Source: Nocardia flavorosea NBRC 108225
Lineage (GTDB): Bacteria > Actinomycetota > Actinomycetes > Mycobacteriales > Mycobacteriaceae
Direction: 5' to 3'
DNA length: 64,000 nt
Assembly (NCBI RefSeq): GCF_001613385.1
Contig: NZ_BDCG01000008.1
Span: 310,001-374,000, forward strand
Under the pieces are notes generated by a model that ran no database searches, was not told the origin of the DNA, and saw only the letters and a list, made by a program, of their open reading frames with translations. Positions 34,835 through 44,961 of this stretch are shown piece by piece. Each line of letters starts with the position of its first letter. The stretch's first letter is position 1. The translations under genes were made by a program, and so were the position numbers.

Positions 34835-35316
34835 TACGGCAGCACCAGGTCAGGGCGGCGCCGGGCGTGCGCAGGCGCATTATCAGCCGACCGCCGACAG
34901 CGGCCGCCCGGTATGCGCTGCTCGTCGGGTTCGACGTGGTCCCCGGGCTCGCACGCCGTGGTGGGCGAAACCGGAACATACCCGCCCCGCAGACACTCGG
35001 CGACTCCGCCGACCGGCACAGCGCGATCACCACCGTGGTCCCCGCCCCGCGCCCGAACCGATACCGCGCGAGCTGTGCCGAGCGGCACCATTCGCCTCGG
35101 TTCGCCGGGGGGCTCGGCGCAGCCTGGACAGCGATCCCCGCGCGGGTCGCGGGTTCGCCGAGACACCGAACACGAGTACGCCAGGATCGCGAGGTCGCCG
35201 AGACACCGAACACGAGTACGCCAGGATCGCAGGGACGCGGGGACGCGGGGACGCGGGCGATCAGAGCCGATGCGGCATGGTGTACCGAGCACGACCGGCC
35301 GGTGAGCCGCGACCGC
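34835..35316. other. 482-bp gap with tandem repeats between convergent genes
   Basis: No gene is convincing. A 36-base unit beginning TCGCCGAGACACCGAACACG occurs twice (35155-35190 and 35195-35230), four bases apart. It is followed at once by three copies of GGGACGCG (35232-35255). The rest is unremarkable GC-rich sequence. Confidence 0.6.
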
Positions 35317-37131
35317 TCAGACCTCGTCGGCGAGCTCCATCCAGCGTTCCTCGGCGGTTTCCTTCTCCGCCTGCACCTCTTTCAGCTCGGCGCCGAGGGC
35401 CACCAGTTTCTCGGGCTCCGTCGCCGCGGCGGCGAGGGCGGTGTGCAATTTCGCCTCGCGTTCGCCGAGTTTGTCGATGGCGCGTTCCAGGCGGGAGAGT
35501 TCCTTACGGGCCGCGCGGTAGGCCGCCGAATCGGTCTGCGGCGCCTCGGCCCGGTGCGCGGACGCGGAGGCCGCCTGCCGGGCCGTATCCCCGGCCTCGA
35601 GCTCGGCCCGCCGGGCCAGGTACTGGGTGATCCCGCCGGGCAGGTTGGTGAGCTTGCCGTCGCCGAACAGCGCCCAGGTGGTATCGCAGATCCGCTCGAT
35701 CAGGTAGCGGTCGTGACTGATCACCACCAGCGTTCCGGCCCAGTTGTCGAGTAGATCCTCCAACTGCTGCAAGGTGTCGATATCGAGGTCGTTCGTGGGT
35801 TCGTCGAGCAGCAGCACATTCGGCTCCGACATCAGGATGCGGGTGAGCTGCAGCCGGCGGCGTTCACCACCCGAAAGATCCCGCACCGGAGTGCGCTGCC
35901 GGGCCGGGGTGAACCCGAGTCGTTCCGCGAGCTGACCGGCGGAGAGCTCCAGTGCCTTGCTGCCCTCGCCGAGAGTGATCCGCATGGCGATCTCCTGGAC
36001 CGCCTCGAGCACTCGCATATCCGTGGGAAGGTCGTCGAGTTCCTGCCGCAGCCAGCCGATCCGCACGGTCTGTCCCTGCACCCGTTTCCCCGCGACCGGT
36101 TCGATATTGCCCGCCAGTGCCCGCAGCAGGGTGGTCTTACCCGAACCGTTCACACCCACCAGGCCGACGCGCTCGCCGGGAGCCAACCGCCAGGTCAGGT
36201 CCCGGACCAGTTCGCGGCCGTCGGGTGTGGTGAGCGTGGTGTCCTCGAGTTCCACCACCACCCGGCCCAGCCGCTTCTTGGCGAACGAGGCCAGCGACAC
36301 ACTGTCGCGTGGTGGCGGGACGTCGGCGATCAGCGCCTCCGCGGCCTCCACCCGGTAGCGCGGTTTGGAAGTACGGGCCTGCGGGCCCCGCCGCAACCAG
36401 GCCAGTTCCTTACGTGCCAGATTCCGCCGCCGGGCCTCGGTGGCATCGGCCTGCCGGGCACGTTCGGCGCGCGCGAAGATCCAGTCGCCGTATCCGCCCT
36501 CGTAGGTTTCCACCCGGCCCCCCACCACTTCCCAGGTGCGGGTCGCGACGGTGTCGAGGAACCAGCGATCGTGAGTGACCACGACCAGCGCGCTACGCCG
36601 GGCCAGCAGATGTTCGGCCAGCCACTGCACGCCCTCGACGTCGAGATGGTTGGTCGGTTCGTCGAGCACCAGCAGGTCCAGATCGCGCACCAGGGCGGCG
36701 GCCAGGGCGACCCGGCGGCGTTCCCCGCCGGACAGATTCGTGACGGTGGTGTCCAGGCCCAGCCCGGCGATCCCGATACCGTCGAGCACCGAACGGATCC
36801 GCGGATCCGCGGCCCATTCGTGTTCGGCGATATCCCCCGTCGGCGCGTCGTCGGCCAGACCGGCGAGCACGACCTCGCCGATGGTCGCCCCCTCGGGGAG
36901 CACTCCGCGCTGGGTGACCACGGCCATGCGCAGTCCACCGAGCCGGCTGACCCGGCCCCCGTCGGGCTCCTCGATCCCGGTCAGCACCTCGAGCAGCGTG
37001 GTCTTACCGCCGCCGTTGAGACCGACCACCCCGATCCGCTCGCCCGCATGCACCCCCAGCGAGACCCCGTCGAGCAGTGGTTTGATCCCGAAACTCTTGC
37101 TGACCTGTTCGAGATTGATCAGGTTGGCCAT
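35317..37131 (-). CDS. ABC-F family ATPase (Uup/EttA-like)
   Basis: 604 residues with two ABC cassettes and no membrane domain. Cassette 1 has Walker A GLNGGGKTT, signature LSGGERRRVALA and Walker B LLVLDEPTNHLD. Cassette 2 has GVNGSGKTT, LSGGERRRLQL and LLLDEPTNDLD. Between them lies the P-site tRNA-interaction linker (FARAERARQADATEARRRNLARKELAWLRRG). The last about 75 residues are a charged coiled coil (ARKELSRLERAIDKLGEREAKL), as in Uup. ABC-F proteins act on the ribosome, relieving stalls or antibiotic inhibition. The ATG follows a GGAAGG site. Confidence 0.93.
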   Translation of the reverse strand: MANLINLEQVSKSFGIKPLLDGVSLGVHAGERIGVVGLNGGGKTTLLEVLTGIEEPDGGRVSRLGGLRMAVVTQRGVLPEGATIGEVVLAGLADDAPTGDIAEHEWAADPRIRSVLDGIGIAGLGLDTTVTNLSGGERRRVALAAALVRDLDLLVLDEPTNHLDVEGVQWLAEHLLARRSALVVVTHDRWFLDTVATRTWEVVGGRVETYEGGYGDWIFARAERARQADATEARRRNLARKELAWLRRGPQARTSKPRYRVEAAEALIADVPPPRDSVSLASFAKKRLGRVVVELEDTTLTTPDGRELVRDLTWRLAPGERVGLVGVNGSGKTTLLRALAGNIEPVAGKRVQGQTVRIGWLRQELDDLPTDMRVLEAVQEIAMRITLGEGSKALELSAGQLAERLGFTPARQRTPVRDLSGGERRRLQLTRILMSEPNVLLLDEPTNDLDIDTLQQLEDLLDNWAGTLVVISHDRYLIERICDTTWALFGDGKLTNLPGGITQYLARRAELEAGDTARQAASASAHRAEAPQTDSAAYRAARKELSRLERAIDKLGEREAKLHTALAAAATEPEKLVALGAELKEVQAEKETAEERWMELADEV

Positions 37132-37695
37132 GAATCCTTCCGCCTCCGCTGCCGGCCACGCCCATACGCGACCCCGACCAGCCTATCGAGGTCCCCGCAC
37201 CGGCCGACCGTCGCCGGGGGTCGAGCACCGCCCGGCCGGCGGAACCGGTCGGTCCAGTAACGACCCACCGCCGGTCGAAGCGCACCGTGCCCGGACACGA
37301 CGGCGACTCAGCCCGCACCGACCGTCCGAACGAACAGTTTCGATGCTCACCGGTGAGCCCGCCGCGAGACCCACCTCGCTGTAGGCGGGCGCAGCAGCCT
37401 CGGCCGGAAGGCATGGGCCGCCGCGGTGTCTGCTCGACGCCAGAGCCCCGCAGGGATCACCCCCGGCACGGGCCCAGGGGTGGGGCTCCAGGTGCCCGGC
37501 ACCAGGTGATGCCTTCTTCCGGGTTCATCGTCCGGGCGCCCGGCACCGGGCCGGTCGGCGTCGCCTCCGGGTGGGCACGTCCGAGCGAGTGACTACACGG
37601 TCTGTTCGGGGTGCCGCCCTCGAGCAGACCGGGCATCTGCCCGGATTCGAAGCGGGCGGCGGTCGGTGCGCTCGACGCCGGGACAGCCGGACGAA
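37132..37695. other. 564-bp gap without a supportable gene
   Basis: Between the ABC-F gene and the end of ispE. Open frames here are short and Arg/Pro-rich with no family features. Several GC hairpins occur, for example CCGGGCA-TC-TGCCCGG at about 37628-37643, which could terminate ispE transcription coming from the right. Confidence 0.5.
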
Positions 37696-38667
37696 TCATG
37701 ATCTTCGCGGGCCAGGGGCGGGGGATTCCGGGGACGGGTGAGGCGATTCATCCTGACTGGTTATCCGCGCTCCCGGTACCGGGCCGGTCGCCGTCCGCAC
37801 GCTGCGGGCGACCCCGGCGCCGGAGAGTTCCGCCGCGACCGCGACGGCGGATTCGGTGGTTTCACAAAGGAAGGCGCAGGTCGGGCCCGAACCCGATACC
37901 AGCCCGGCCAGCGCTCCGGCCTCCACTCCTGCCCGGAGTGTGCGGCGCAGATCGGGGCGCAGCGAGACCGCCGCGGCTTGGAGATCGTTGCCGAGCAGCG
38001 GGGCGAGCTGGTGCGGATCTCCGGAGGCGAGGGCCTGCATGAGGGCCTGGGGTTCGCCGAGGCGCGGGGGATTGCCCTGAACGCGGAGCCGGTCGAGCTC
38101 GGTGAAGACCTCCGGAGTGGACAACCCGCCCTTCGCCAGGGCGAGCACCCAGTGGAATGAGTTGCGCGCGAGCACCGGAAGCAACCGTTCCCCGCGTCCG
38201 GTGCCGAGCGCGGTCCCGCCGTGCAGGGCGAAGGGCACATCGCTGCCCAGTTCGGCCGCCACCGCGGCGAGTTCGTCGCGATGCAGACCGAGTTCCCAGA
38301 GCTCGTTGAGGCCCACCAGTGTGGCGGCCGCGTCGGCGCTGCCGCCGGCCATTCCGCCGGCTACCGGGATACCTTTGTCGATGGTGATTTCCACCAGCGG
38401 TGCCCGGCCGGCCAGCTGGGCGAGCCGGACCGCTGCCTTCCAGACGAGGTTGGTGCGGTCGGTGGGGACTTCCGCGGCGCCTTCCCCGGTAACCCGCAGG
38501 GTGAGCGAATTGGCGGGAGCGATCTCCAGATCGTCGGCGAGGGACAGAGCCTGGAAAACGGTGGTGAGCTCGTGGTAGCCGTCGGCGCGCAGGTCACCTA
38601 CTCCCAGATGGAGGTTGACCTTCGAGGGTGCCCGCACGGTGACGGGACTGGGCACAACGGACAGCAC
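37696..38667 (-). CDS. ispE: 4-diphosphocytidyl-2-C-methyl-D-erythritol kinase
   Basis: A GHMP-family kinase of the MEP isoprenoid pathway. About 323 residues from the GTG at 38667. Motifs are [14 protein letters not shown] at the N-terminus, [17 protein letters not shown] (the ATP-binding glycine loop, about 100-116), [21 protein letters not shown], and [13 protein letters not shown] near the C-terminus. The start gives [16 protein letters not shown]; an ATG further upstream (about 38706) is a weaker alternative. It lies upstream of the ABC-F gene on the same strand, as in mycobacteria ispE lies beside rsmA. Confidence 0.93.
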   Translation of the reverse strand: MLSVVPSPVTVRAPSKVNLHLGVGDLRADGYHELTTVFQALSLADDLEIAPANSLTLRVTGEGAAEVPTDRTNLVWKAAVRLAQLAGRAPLVEITIDKGIPVAGGMAGGSADAAATLVGLNELWELGLHRDELAAVAAELGSDVPFALHGGTALGTGRGERLLPVLARNSFHWVLALAKGGLSTPEVFTELDRLRVQGNPPRLGEPQALMQALASGDPHQLAPLLGNDLQAAAVSLRPDLRRTLRAGVEAGALAGLVSGSGPTCAFLCETTESAVAVAAELSGAGVARSVRTATGPVPGARITSQDESPHPSPESPAPGPRRS

Positions 38668-38751
38668 GGTGCCCAAGCCTAATAGGTGCTGTTGGGCGGG
38701 GACCATCCGAAGACCGGGCAGGGACCTGGGCCACACCACCCTTGCGACTAT

Positions 38752-38766
38752 TACCCCCCGGGGGTA
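38752..38766. promoter_or_regulatory. CsoR-type copper operator
   Basis: TACCCCCCGGGGGTA is a 15-base dyad with 7-base arms around one C. It matches the published pattern of operators bound by the copper repressor CsoR (TACCC...GGGTA). It lies 45 bases before the copper-chaperone start, followed by TATATT, which could be the -10 element. CsoR itself is not in this window. Confidence 0.75.
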
Positions 38767-38810
38767 TATTCGTGAGGTTCCGACAGAGGACCGAGCGCTA
38801 AGGAGACACC

Positions 38811-39020
38811 ATGTCCACCACCAGCACTTACACCGTCAGCGGTATGACCTGCGGCCACTGCGTCCAGGCGGTGAAAACGGAAATCGGCAAAATTGACGGC
38901 GTCACCAGCGTTGACGTCGATCTCGCCTCGGGCCGTGTCGTGGTCGATGCCGCCGCCGAAATCGCCGATACCGATATCGCGGCCGCGGTGGACGAAGCAG
39001 GCTACGAACTGGCGAGCTGA
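38811..39020 (+). CDS. CopZ-like copper chaperone (HMA domain)
   Basis: A 69-residue single heavy-metal-associated domain with the copper-binding motif GMTCGHCV (Cys14 and Cys17). The rest of the ferredoxin-like fold follows ([25 protein letters not shown] ... AVDEAGYEL). It normally shuttles Cu(I) to a P-type ATPase, but none lies nearby. AAGGAG precedes the ATG. The CsoR-like operator upstream indicates copper induction. Its 3' end overlaps the convergent rsmA by 19 bases. Confidence 0.92.
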   Translation: MSTTSTYTVSGMTCGHCVQAVKTEIGKIDGVTSVDVDLASGRVVVDAAAEIADTDIAAAVDEAGYELAS

Positions 39021-39904
39021 TCGCCGGCCTGCGCGGCGAGGCGAACGAAGGCCGCGGTGTCGAGGGTTTCCCCGCGCGCGGTCGGCGCGATTCCCGCGGC
39101 GAGCAGCCTTCGTTCCGCCTCCGCCGGGCTACCCGCCCAGCCCGCGAGCGCGGCCCGCAACGTTTTCCGGCGCTGCGCGAATGCGAGATCGATCACCTCG
39201 AACACCCGCAACCGGTGCGATTCGTCCACCGGCCAGGGCGGTTCAGTGAAGCGATCCACCCGCACCAGCCCCGATTCCACCTGCGGCACCGGCCAGAACA
39301 CCTGCCGGCCCACCGCGCCCGCCTTCGACACGGTGCCGTAGAAACCGGCCTTCACACTCGGCACGCCGTATACCCGGCTCCCCGGCGGCGCGGCCAGCCG
39401 ATCCGCGACCTCGGCCTGCACCATCACCAATGCCGTAGTGATACCGGGGAATTCGGCCAGCAGATGCAGCAGGACCGGAACGGCCACGTTGTAGGGAAGA
39501 TTCGCCACGAGGGCGGTCGGCGCGACCGGAAGCATCCCCGCACGGACCCGCAGTGCGTCACCGGGCACCACGGTCAGCCGGTCGGCCAGTGTTGCGGCCC
39601 GTTCCCGCACCGTATCGGGCAACTGTTCCGCAAGCACCGGGTCGATCTCGACGGCGAGCACGGAATCCACCACATCCAGCAGGGCCAGCGTCAGCGATCC
39701 CAGACCGGGCCCCACTTCGAGCACCGTATCCGCACGCCCGACACCGGCCGCGGTCACGATCCGGCGGACCGTATTACCGTCGTGCACGAAGTTCTGCCCG
39801 AGCTGTTTGGTCGGGCAGACACCGAGCCGCTCGGCCAGCTCCCGCACCTGCGCGGGCCCCAGCAGAGCCACCTCACCACGCGCCATCATCTCGGCATCCG
39901 ACAC
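39002..39904 (-). CDS. rsmA: 16S rRNA dimethyladenosine transferase KsgA
   Basis: A 300-residue SAM enzyme that dimethylates the two adjacent adenines near the 3' end of 16S rRNA. Motifs are [32 protein letters not shown] (SAM-binding), [21 protein letters not shown] (catalytic NLPY) and [16 protein letters not shown] near the C-terminus. Loss is known to confer kasugamycin resistance. The end overlaps the copper-chaperone gene tail-to-tail. Confidence 0.96.
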   Translation of the reverse strand: MSDAEMMARGEVALLGPAQVRELAERLGVCPTKQLGQNFVHDGNTVRRIVTAAGVGRADTVLEVGPGLGSLTLALLDVVDSVLAVEIDPVLAEQLPDTVRERAATLADRLTVVPGDALRVRAGMLPVAPTALVANLPYNVAVPVLLHLLAEFPGITTALVMVQAEVADRLAAPPGSRVYGVPSVKAGFYGTVSKAGAVGRQVFWPVPQVESGLVRVDRFTEPPWPVDESHRLRVFEVIDLAFAQRRKTLRAALAGWAGSPAEAERRLLAAGIAPTARGETLDTAAFVRLAAQAGDQLASS

Positions 39905-40064
39905 CGGGAGAACTTACCAATCGGGTTCTCGGCGCCATCTCCGGCGGTGCAGGCCGGAGCCTGATCGGAACGGCCCCGGAAGGGACACCCATGGAGGGGA
40001 CTGCAATTTCGGAGGTGCACCGCGGCCCGGAGAGCGGGCCGGGCGGCGCTCGCCGCCCGTACGG

Positions 40065-40262
40065 CTAGACGAGTGCGGGCTGGTGCACCGGCAGCTGGTG
40101 GGAGTGGGAGTGACCGGCCGGCGCCGAATGCGCCCGGTCGCCGTGGGAATTGTGGGTGGCAATGGCCGCACCGGCGCCGACCATCAGGATCAGCAGCACG
40201 GCGGCGATCGCCACGTAGAGCATGGGCGAGCGTGAGGAGTTGATCCTCGCAAAGGGTGACAC
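40065..40262 (-). CDS. Small His-rich single-span membrane protein
   Basis: About 65 residues. One clear membrane helix, LYVAIAAVLLILMVGAGAAIA, is followed by a His-rich tail containing THNSHGDRAHSAPAGHSHSH. The tail could bind metal ions and would face the outside or cytoplasm depending on topology. The start is uncertain: the GTG at 40262 gives a short positive N-terminus (favouring N-in), while the ATG at 40223 starts right at the helix. It occupies the place between tatD and rsmA where mycobacteria carry rpfB. Confidence 0.55.
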   Translation of the reverse strand: MSPFARINSSRSPMLYVAIAAVLLILMVGAGAAIATHNSHGDRAHSAPAGHSHSHQLPVHQPALV

Positions 40263-40413
40263 GGTCACGGGACGATAACGAAGGTCAGCGGTCCCGACAA
40301 CCGCAACGAACCGGCCCGCCGGTCCGGCAACAGCATGCACCTGCCGAACCCCTGCTAGACGAAATAACGCCGGAAAAACTGTGATGTAACTCACTTTCCC
40401 GTCGGCGGCAGTT

Positions 40414-41247
40414 TCAGGCCGTGAGTCCGTACACGCGGCGCGCGTTCGCCGTGCTGATCTCCGCCAGCTCCACCGGATCCTGCGCCCGCAATTCCGCCAC
40501 CGACCGCACGGTGTACGGCAGGCAATACGGCTCGTTGGGCGCACCCCGATACGGATGCGGCGTCAGATACGGCGCATCGGTTTCGACCAGCAACTGGTCG
40601 TCCGGCACCACCTTCACCGCCTCGCGCAGTTCGTGCGCGTTCTTGAAACTCGCGGTCCCGGAGAAACTCAAGATGTAACCCTCGGCCACACAGGACAGCG
40701 CCATATTCGCGTCCGAGGAGAAACAATGGAAGATCACCGTCTCCGGGGCGCCTTCGTCGAGCAGCACGGTCAGCAGATCGTGATCGGCTTCCCGATTGTG
40801 GATCATCAGCGGTTTACCGATCCGTTTGGCCAGGTCGATATGCCAGCGGAAACCCTCGATCTGCGTTTCGATATCGGCGCAGCCGTCGAGTTTGCCCGGC
40901 CAGTAGTAATCGAGCCCGGTCTCCCCGACCGCCACCACCCGCGGATCGGCCGCCAGCTTCTCCAGCTCCGCCCGCGCCGCGTCGTCGAGCGCGTTCGCCC
41001 GCGTCGGATGCAGGGCGACCGCCGCATACACGCGGTCGTCCCAATGCGCGGCCGCCACGGCCCAGCGGGCGGCGGCCAGATCGTCGGCGACGGTCACCAC
41101 TCGGCCGACCCCCACTCCGGCCGCCCGATCGACCATCTCGGCAACCGAACCCGCATCGGTGGCCCCGCAGGCGTCGAGATGGGTATGGGCATCCACCAGC
41201 GGCGCCAGCGGTTCGGGCGGCGGCGGGGCAGGGCGCCGGGCGTTCAC
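40414..41247 (-). CDS. TatD-family metal-dependent DNase
   Basis: A 277-residue TIM-barrel hydrolase. Metal-binding residues are visible in VDAHTHLDACG, VAVGETGLDYYWPGK, PLMIHNREADHDLL, VIFHCFSSDANMALSCVAEGYILSFSG and LLVETDAPYLTPHPYRGAPNEPY. TatD enzymes act as 3'-5' exonucleases on damaged DNA or peroxidised ends. It is divergent from metG, the usual mycobacterial arrangement. Confidence 0.94.
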   Translation of the reverse strand: MNARRPAPPPPEPLAPLVDAHTHLDACGATDAGSVAEMVDRAAGVGVGRVVTVADDLAAARWAVAAAHWDDRVYAAVALHPTRANALDDAARAELEKLAADPRVVAVGETGLDYYWPGKLDGCADIETQIEGFRWHIDLAKRIGKPLMIHNREADHDLLTVLLDEGAPETVIFHCFSSDANMALSCVAEGYILSFSGTASFKNAHELREAVKVVPDDQLLVETDAPYLTPHPYRGAPNEPYCLPYTVRSVAELRAQDPVELAEISTANARRVYGLTA

Positions 41248-41513
41248 CGGAGGGCCACCGATTGCCGGGCGACCGAGTTCACAGCCGAGTGAGACTTTCG
41301 CACGGATTCACGAAGGGGCACGGTTCTCACAGTAGAGTCCGCCACCACCGGGCGAGACACCCGCCGGTGCGCTGCCACTGCGCCGGCGCCCGGCAGCGGA
41401 GCCGGGGGCCCGAATGGGATTCCCGCCCACGAACAGGGGCCAGTAACCTCTGATGCCATGAACACGCAGTCGAGTCGGGTTCACACCGGTCCGCATGATG
41501 GAATCAAGGCACC

Positions 41514-43079
41514 ATGAGCGCAGCCGACCGCCCCGCCTTCTATATCACCACGGCCATCGCGTACCCGAACGGTGCGCCGCATATCGGGCATGCCTACGAG
41601 TACATCTCCACCGATGCGCTCGCCCGGTTCAAGCGGCTCGACGGGTACGACGTGTTTTTCCTGACCGGCACCGATGAGCACGGCCAGAAGATGCAGCAGA
41701 CCGCCGCCGCGGAGAACGTCGCGGTGGAAGAGCTGGCCGCGCGTAACTCCGATGTGTTCGAGCGGATGGACAAATCGCTCGATATCTCCTTCGACCGGTT
41801 CATCCGCACCACCGACGCCGACCATCAGCGCGCCAGTATCGCGATCTGGCAGCGGATGCTCGACAACGGCGATATCTACCTCGACAACTACTCCGGCTGG
41901 TACTCGGTGCGCGACGAGGCGTTCTACACCGAGGAGGAGACGACGCTGCTCGACGACGGCAGCCGCATCTCCACCGAAACCAACACCCCGGTGACCTGGA
42001 CCGAGGAATCCAATTTCTTCTTCCGGCTCTCGGCCTACCAGGACAAACTGCTCGCGCTCTACGACGAGCATCCGGAATTCATCGCCCCGGCGACCCGGCG
42101 CAACGAGATCGTCAGCTACGTCAAGTCCGGTCTCAAGGATTTGTCGATCTCCCGGACCACCTTCGACTGGGGTATTCCGGTTCCCGGCCACCCCGACCAT
42201 GTCATGTACGTATGGGTGGACGCGCTCACCAACTACCTCACCGGTGTCGGGTTCCCGGAAACCGATTCCGCCGCGTTCGGCAGGTTCTGGCCGGCCGATG
42301 TGCACATCATCGGCAAGGACATCACCCGCTTCCACACCGTGTACTGGCCCGCGTTCCTGATGTCGGCCGGTATCGACCTGCCGAAGCGCGTATTCGTGCA
42401 CGGGTTCCTGTACAACAAGGGCGAGAAGATGTCGAAATCGGTCGGCAATGTGGTCGACCCGCTGGAACTCGTCGACACCTACGGCCTCGATGCGGTGCGT
42501 TTCTTCCTGCTGCGCGAAATCTCCTACGGCCAGGACGGCAGCTACAGCCACGACGCCATCGTCTCCCGGATCAACGCCGATCTGGCCAACGAGTTCGGCA
42601 ACCTGGTGCAGCGCAGCCTGACCATGGTCGCCAAGAACTGCGGCGCGGCAATCCCCACTCCGGGTGAGTTCACCGCCGACGACCGCGCCCTGCTCGACCG
42701 CGCGAACGGCCTGCTGGAACGCTGCCGGGCCGAGTTCGACCTACAGCAGATGCACCTGGCGCTGGAACAGATCTGGCTCACCCTCGGCGAAACCAACCGC
42801 TATTTCACCGCTCAGGCGCCCTGGACGCTGCGCAAATCCGGGACCGAGGAAGACCTCGCCCGGATGGCGACGGTCCTCTACGTCACCCTCGAGGTGATCC
42901 GGATCGTGGCGATCCTGGCCCAGCCGGCCATACCGGGATCATCGGCCAAGATCCTGGACCTACTGGCCCAGCCGGGCCGCGATTTCGCCGATATCGCGAC
43001 ACCGCTGGTCCCGGGAGTTCCGCTGCCGGCACCGGCACCGGTTTTCCCGCGCTACGTGGAGCCCGAAACCGACGAGTGA
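41514..43079 (+). CDS. metG: Methionyl-tRNA synthetase
   Basis: A 521-residue class I synthetase of the short MetG2-like type without the C-terminal tRNA-binding domain. The HIGH motif is [10 protein letters not shown] (21-30) and KMSKS is KMSKSVGN (near 306). Between them lie [12 protein letters not shown] and [25 protein letters not shown]. The anticodon-binding helical domain follows ([19 protein letters not shown] ...). The zinc-knuckle cysteines of the long form are absent, as in other actinobacteria. Confidence 0.97.
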   Translation: MSAADRPAFYITTAIAYPNGAPHIGHAYEYISTDALARFKRLDGYDVFFLTGTDEHGQKMQQTAAAENVAVEELAARNSDVFERMDKSLDISFDRFIRTTDADHQRASIAIWQRMLDNGDIYLDNYSGWYSVRDEAFYTEEETTLLDDGSRISTETNTPVTWTEESNFFFRLSAYQDKLLALYDEHPEFIAPATRRNEIVSYVKSGLKDLSISRTTFDWGIPVPGHPDHVMYVWVDALTNYLTGVGFPETDSAAFGRFWPADVHIIGKDITRFHTVYWPAFLMSAGIDLPKRVFVHGFLYNKGEKMSKSVGNVVDPLELVDTYGLDAVRFFLLREISYGQDGSYSHDAIVSRINADLANEFGNLVQRSLTMVAKNCGAAIPTPGEFTADDRALLDRANGLLERCRAEFDLQQMHLALEQIWLTLGETNRYFTAQAPWTLRKSGTEEDLARMATVLYVTLEVIRIVAILAQPAIPGSSAKILDLLAQPGRDFADIATPLVPGVPLPAPAPVFPRYVEPETDE

Positions 43080-43558
43080 TCTCCGAGGCCGCCCCAGCAC
43101 CCTGCTGGACGGTACCGCGCCGCGACCACCTTCGACCCGCGACGCCCGTGCCACGTCCGCGGTGGGCGAATAGTCCCACCGCGCGGGCGTGCCCCGCCGG
43201 GTACTGGCGCGGTGCCTCCGGCGCAGTCGGCCGATACAGCGCGTCGCCGAACGTTCGAGAGATTCGGTCGTCCGGGGCCGGTCGCCGAGACGCGCGTTCT
43301 GCACGCCGCGTGTGCTGTCTCGACCCGGTCGAGCGCAATCCGCGGCAGGTCTCCGGCCGCTCGCCCAGCGCAGATCGACCGACTGATCCAGCGCCTGAGC
43401 TGGAGCCGCAGCGGGGAGCCGGAGCCGGATCATGGTGTCAGGCGCCGGGCAGTCGCCCGCCTCCGCCCTACGGTGGCCGGGGCGGCCGGACTTCGAGTAC
43501 ACGGGCCGAATGCTGCATTCATCCGACCGTCCGGCGGGCGGCGTGAGACCGCGCCGCT
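43080..43558. other. 479-bp gap without a supportable gene
   Basis: Between convergent metG and rsmI. A 156-codon plus-strand frame starts on a GTG overlapping the metG stop (43076), but its product is Arg/Ser/Pro-rich without family features. I treat it as noise. No repeat or RNA gene was recognised. Confidence 0.5.
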
Positions 43559-44404
43559 TCACTCGACAGCGGCGCGGCGGGCGGCCAGGACGGCGTCGTA
43601 GAGTTCGCGGCGCGATACTCCGGCGATCTCGGCGATCTCCGCGCTGGCGTCCTTGAGTCGCAGCCCCGCGGCGGCGCGTGCCTCGACCTGCGCAACGAGG
43701 TCCTCCGGTTCGGCGACGGTCGCGCTCGCGCCCTCGAGGACCACAGTGATCTCCCCGCGCACACCACCGGCGGCCCACTCCGCGAGCTCGGCCAGCGTTC
43801 CGCGCACCACCTCTTCGTAGGTCTTGGTGAGTTCCCGGCACACCGCGGCCCGCCGGTCACCGTCCAGGATCTCGACAGCGTCGGCCAGGCATTCGGCCAA
43901 ACGGTGCGGGGCCTCGAAGAACACGCAGGCCCGCCGTTCGGAGACCAGAGTGCCCAGCCACTCCTTACGCCGCCCCGATTTGCGCGGCGCGAACCCGTCG
44001 AAACAGAACCGGTCGACCGGCAACGCGGACAACGCCAGCGCCGTCGTCACCGCCGAGGGGCCCGGAAGACAGGTCACCGGCAGATCGCGTTCGGCACAAG
44101 CCGCCACCAGCCGATACCCCGGATCGCTCACCGAAGGCATCCCTGCATCGGTGACCAGCAGCACGGTCCGGCCGCCGGCGATCTCCTCCAGCAGTGCGGG
44201 AACCTTCGCCGACTCCACATGGTCGTAGAAACTGACCACCCGGCCCCGGATCTCGACACCCAGCGCGTCCGCCAGCGACCGGGTCCGCCTGGTGTCCTCC
44301 GCCGCGACGATATCGGCGGTCCCCAGCGCTTCCCGCAACCGCGCGGAGGCATCCCCGATCTGCCCCAGCGGTGTCGCCGCCAGAACCAGTCCGCCCGTTG
44401 TCAC
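43559..44404 (-). CDS. rsmI: 16S rRNA (cytidine-2'-O)-methyltransferase RsmI
   Basis: A 281-residue tetrapyrrole-methylase-fold enzyme that methylates C1402 of 16S rRNA. Motifs are LVLAATPLGQIGDASARLREAL, IVAAEDTRRTRSL, VSFYDHVE, VLLVTDAGMPSVSDPGYRLV, LPGPSAVTTALALSALP and FFEAPHRLAECLADAV. The GTG at 44404 is chosen because AAGGAG is correctly spaced; the GTG three bases upstream is nearly on top of the site. A perfect 11-bp hairpin lies about 16 bases upstream of the start. Confidence 0.95.
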   Translation of the reverse strand: MTTGGLVLAATPLGQIGDASARLREALGTADIVAAEDTRRTRSLADALGVEIRGRVVSFYDHVESAKVPALLEEIAGGRTVLLVTDAGMPSVSDPGYRLVAACAERDLPVTCLPGPSAVTTALALSALPVDRFCFDGFAPRKSGRRKEWLGTLVSERRACVFFEAPHRLAECLADAVEILDGDRRAAVCRELTKTYEEVVRGTLAELAEWAAGGVRGEITVVLEGASATVAEPEDLVAQVEARAAAGLRLKDASAEIAEIAGVSRRELYDAVLAARRAAVE

Positions 44405-44407
44405 CAC

Positions 44408-44961
44408 ACTCCTTGTCTTCTTGCGCCGACTCCGTCGGCGCAAGATTGCTATATCTTTCGGCGGCGCCTTCGGCGCCACGGATTTCGGCCCCCTCGGTCC
44501 CCACAGGGCCTCGTAAAACTCGGCTCCGCCGCTGGTTAAACCGGTCTTGCTGTGGCCGCGGCCGCGATCTCGTGTGCACAGCCCGCTCCAGACACCCTGT
44601 TCCGTGGTTGTGCGGCAGCCCGGTGCCTCTCCGGGGCCACCGCGGGCCCCTGGTTCCGGTGGTCCGCAACTACCTGGAACGTATCAGGTACGTGGTACGC
44701 GTTCCGCCTGCTACCGCCCGGAACGTCCCGGGCGGCGATGACCTGGGCGAAGGCCGGCAGAGCGCAGCGCAGCCGTCGGCGCGGCGCGGGGCGAGCAGGA
44801 TCAGCACACCGCAGACACCGGCGGCACCCCAGCGCATTTCGGCGGCGCGAGGTGGGCGGATTCGCTCCCGTCGACCGATATGTCCGCCTCTCCGGGTACC
44901 CGGCTGCGACCGGTTCGGGCGTGTGGCGTCGCGTGGTGGGCACACCCATAGACTCGAGGCC
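44408..44961. other. 554-bp divergent intergenic region between rsmI and pmt
   Basis: No supportable gene. The rsmI-proximal end holds two strong hairpins (see separate entry). The remainder must contain the pmt promoter. Open frames on the minus strand here are antisense or spurious. Confidence 0.55.
44420..44477 (-). promoter_or_regulatory. Two hairpins in the rsmI leader
   Basis: CTTGCGCCGAC (44420-44430) pairs perfectly with GTCGGCGCAAG (44434-44444) around TCC. A second stem is GGCGCC-TTC-GGCGCC (44463-44477). Both would be in the 5' leader of rsmI, the first ending just before its ribosome binding site. They may act on translation or mark a repeat insertion, since the second matches the repeat family upstream of prfC. 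Confidence 0.6.

Noticed and set aside
37132..37695. tRNA-like or small-gene content between the ABC-F gene and ispE
   Set aside because: Stem-loops were found, but no cloverleaf or T-loop sequence and no plausible protein.
43076..43546. 156-codon ORF whose GTG overlaps the metG stop
   Set aside because: Despite the GTGA overlap the product is Arg/Ser/Pro-rich noise and nothing follows it in the operon.
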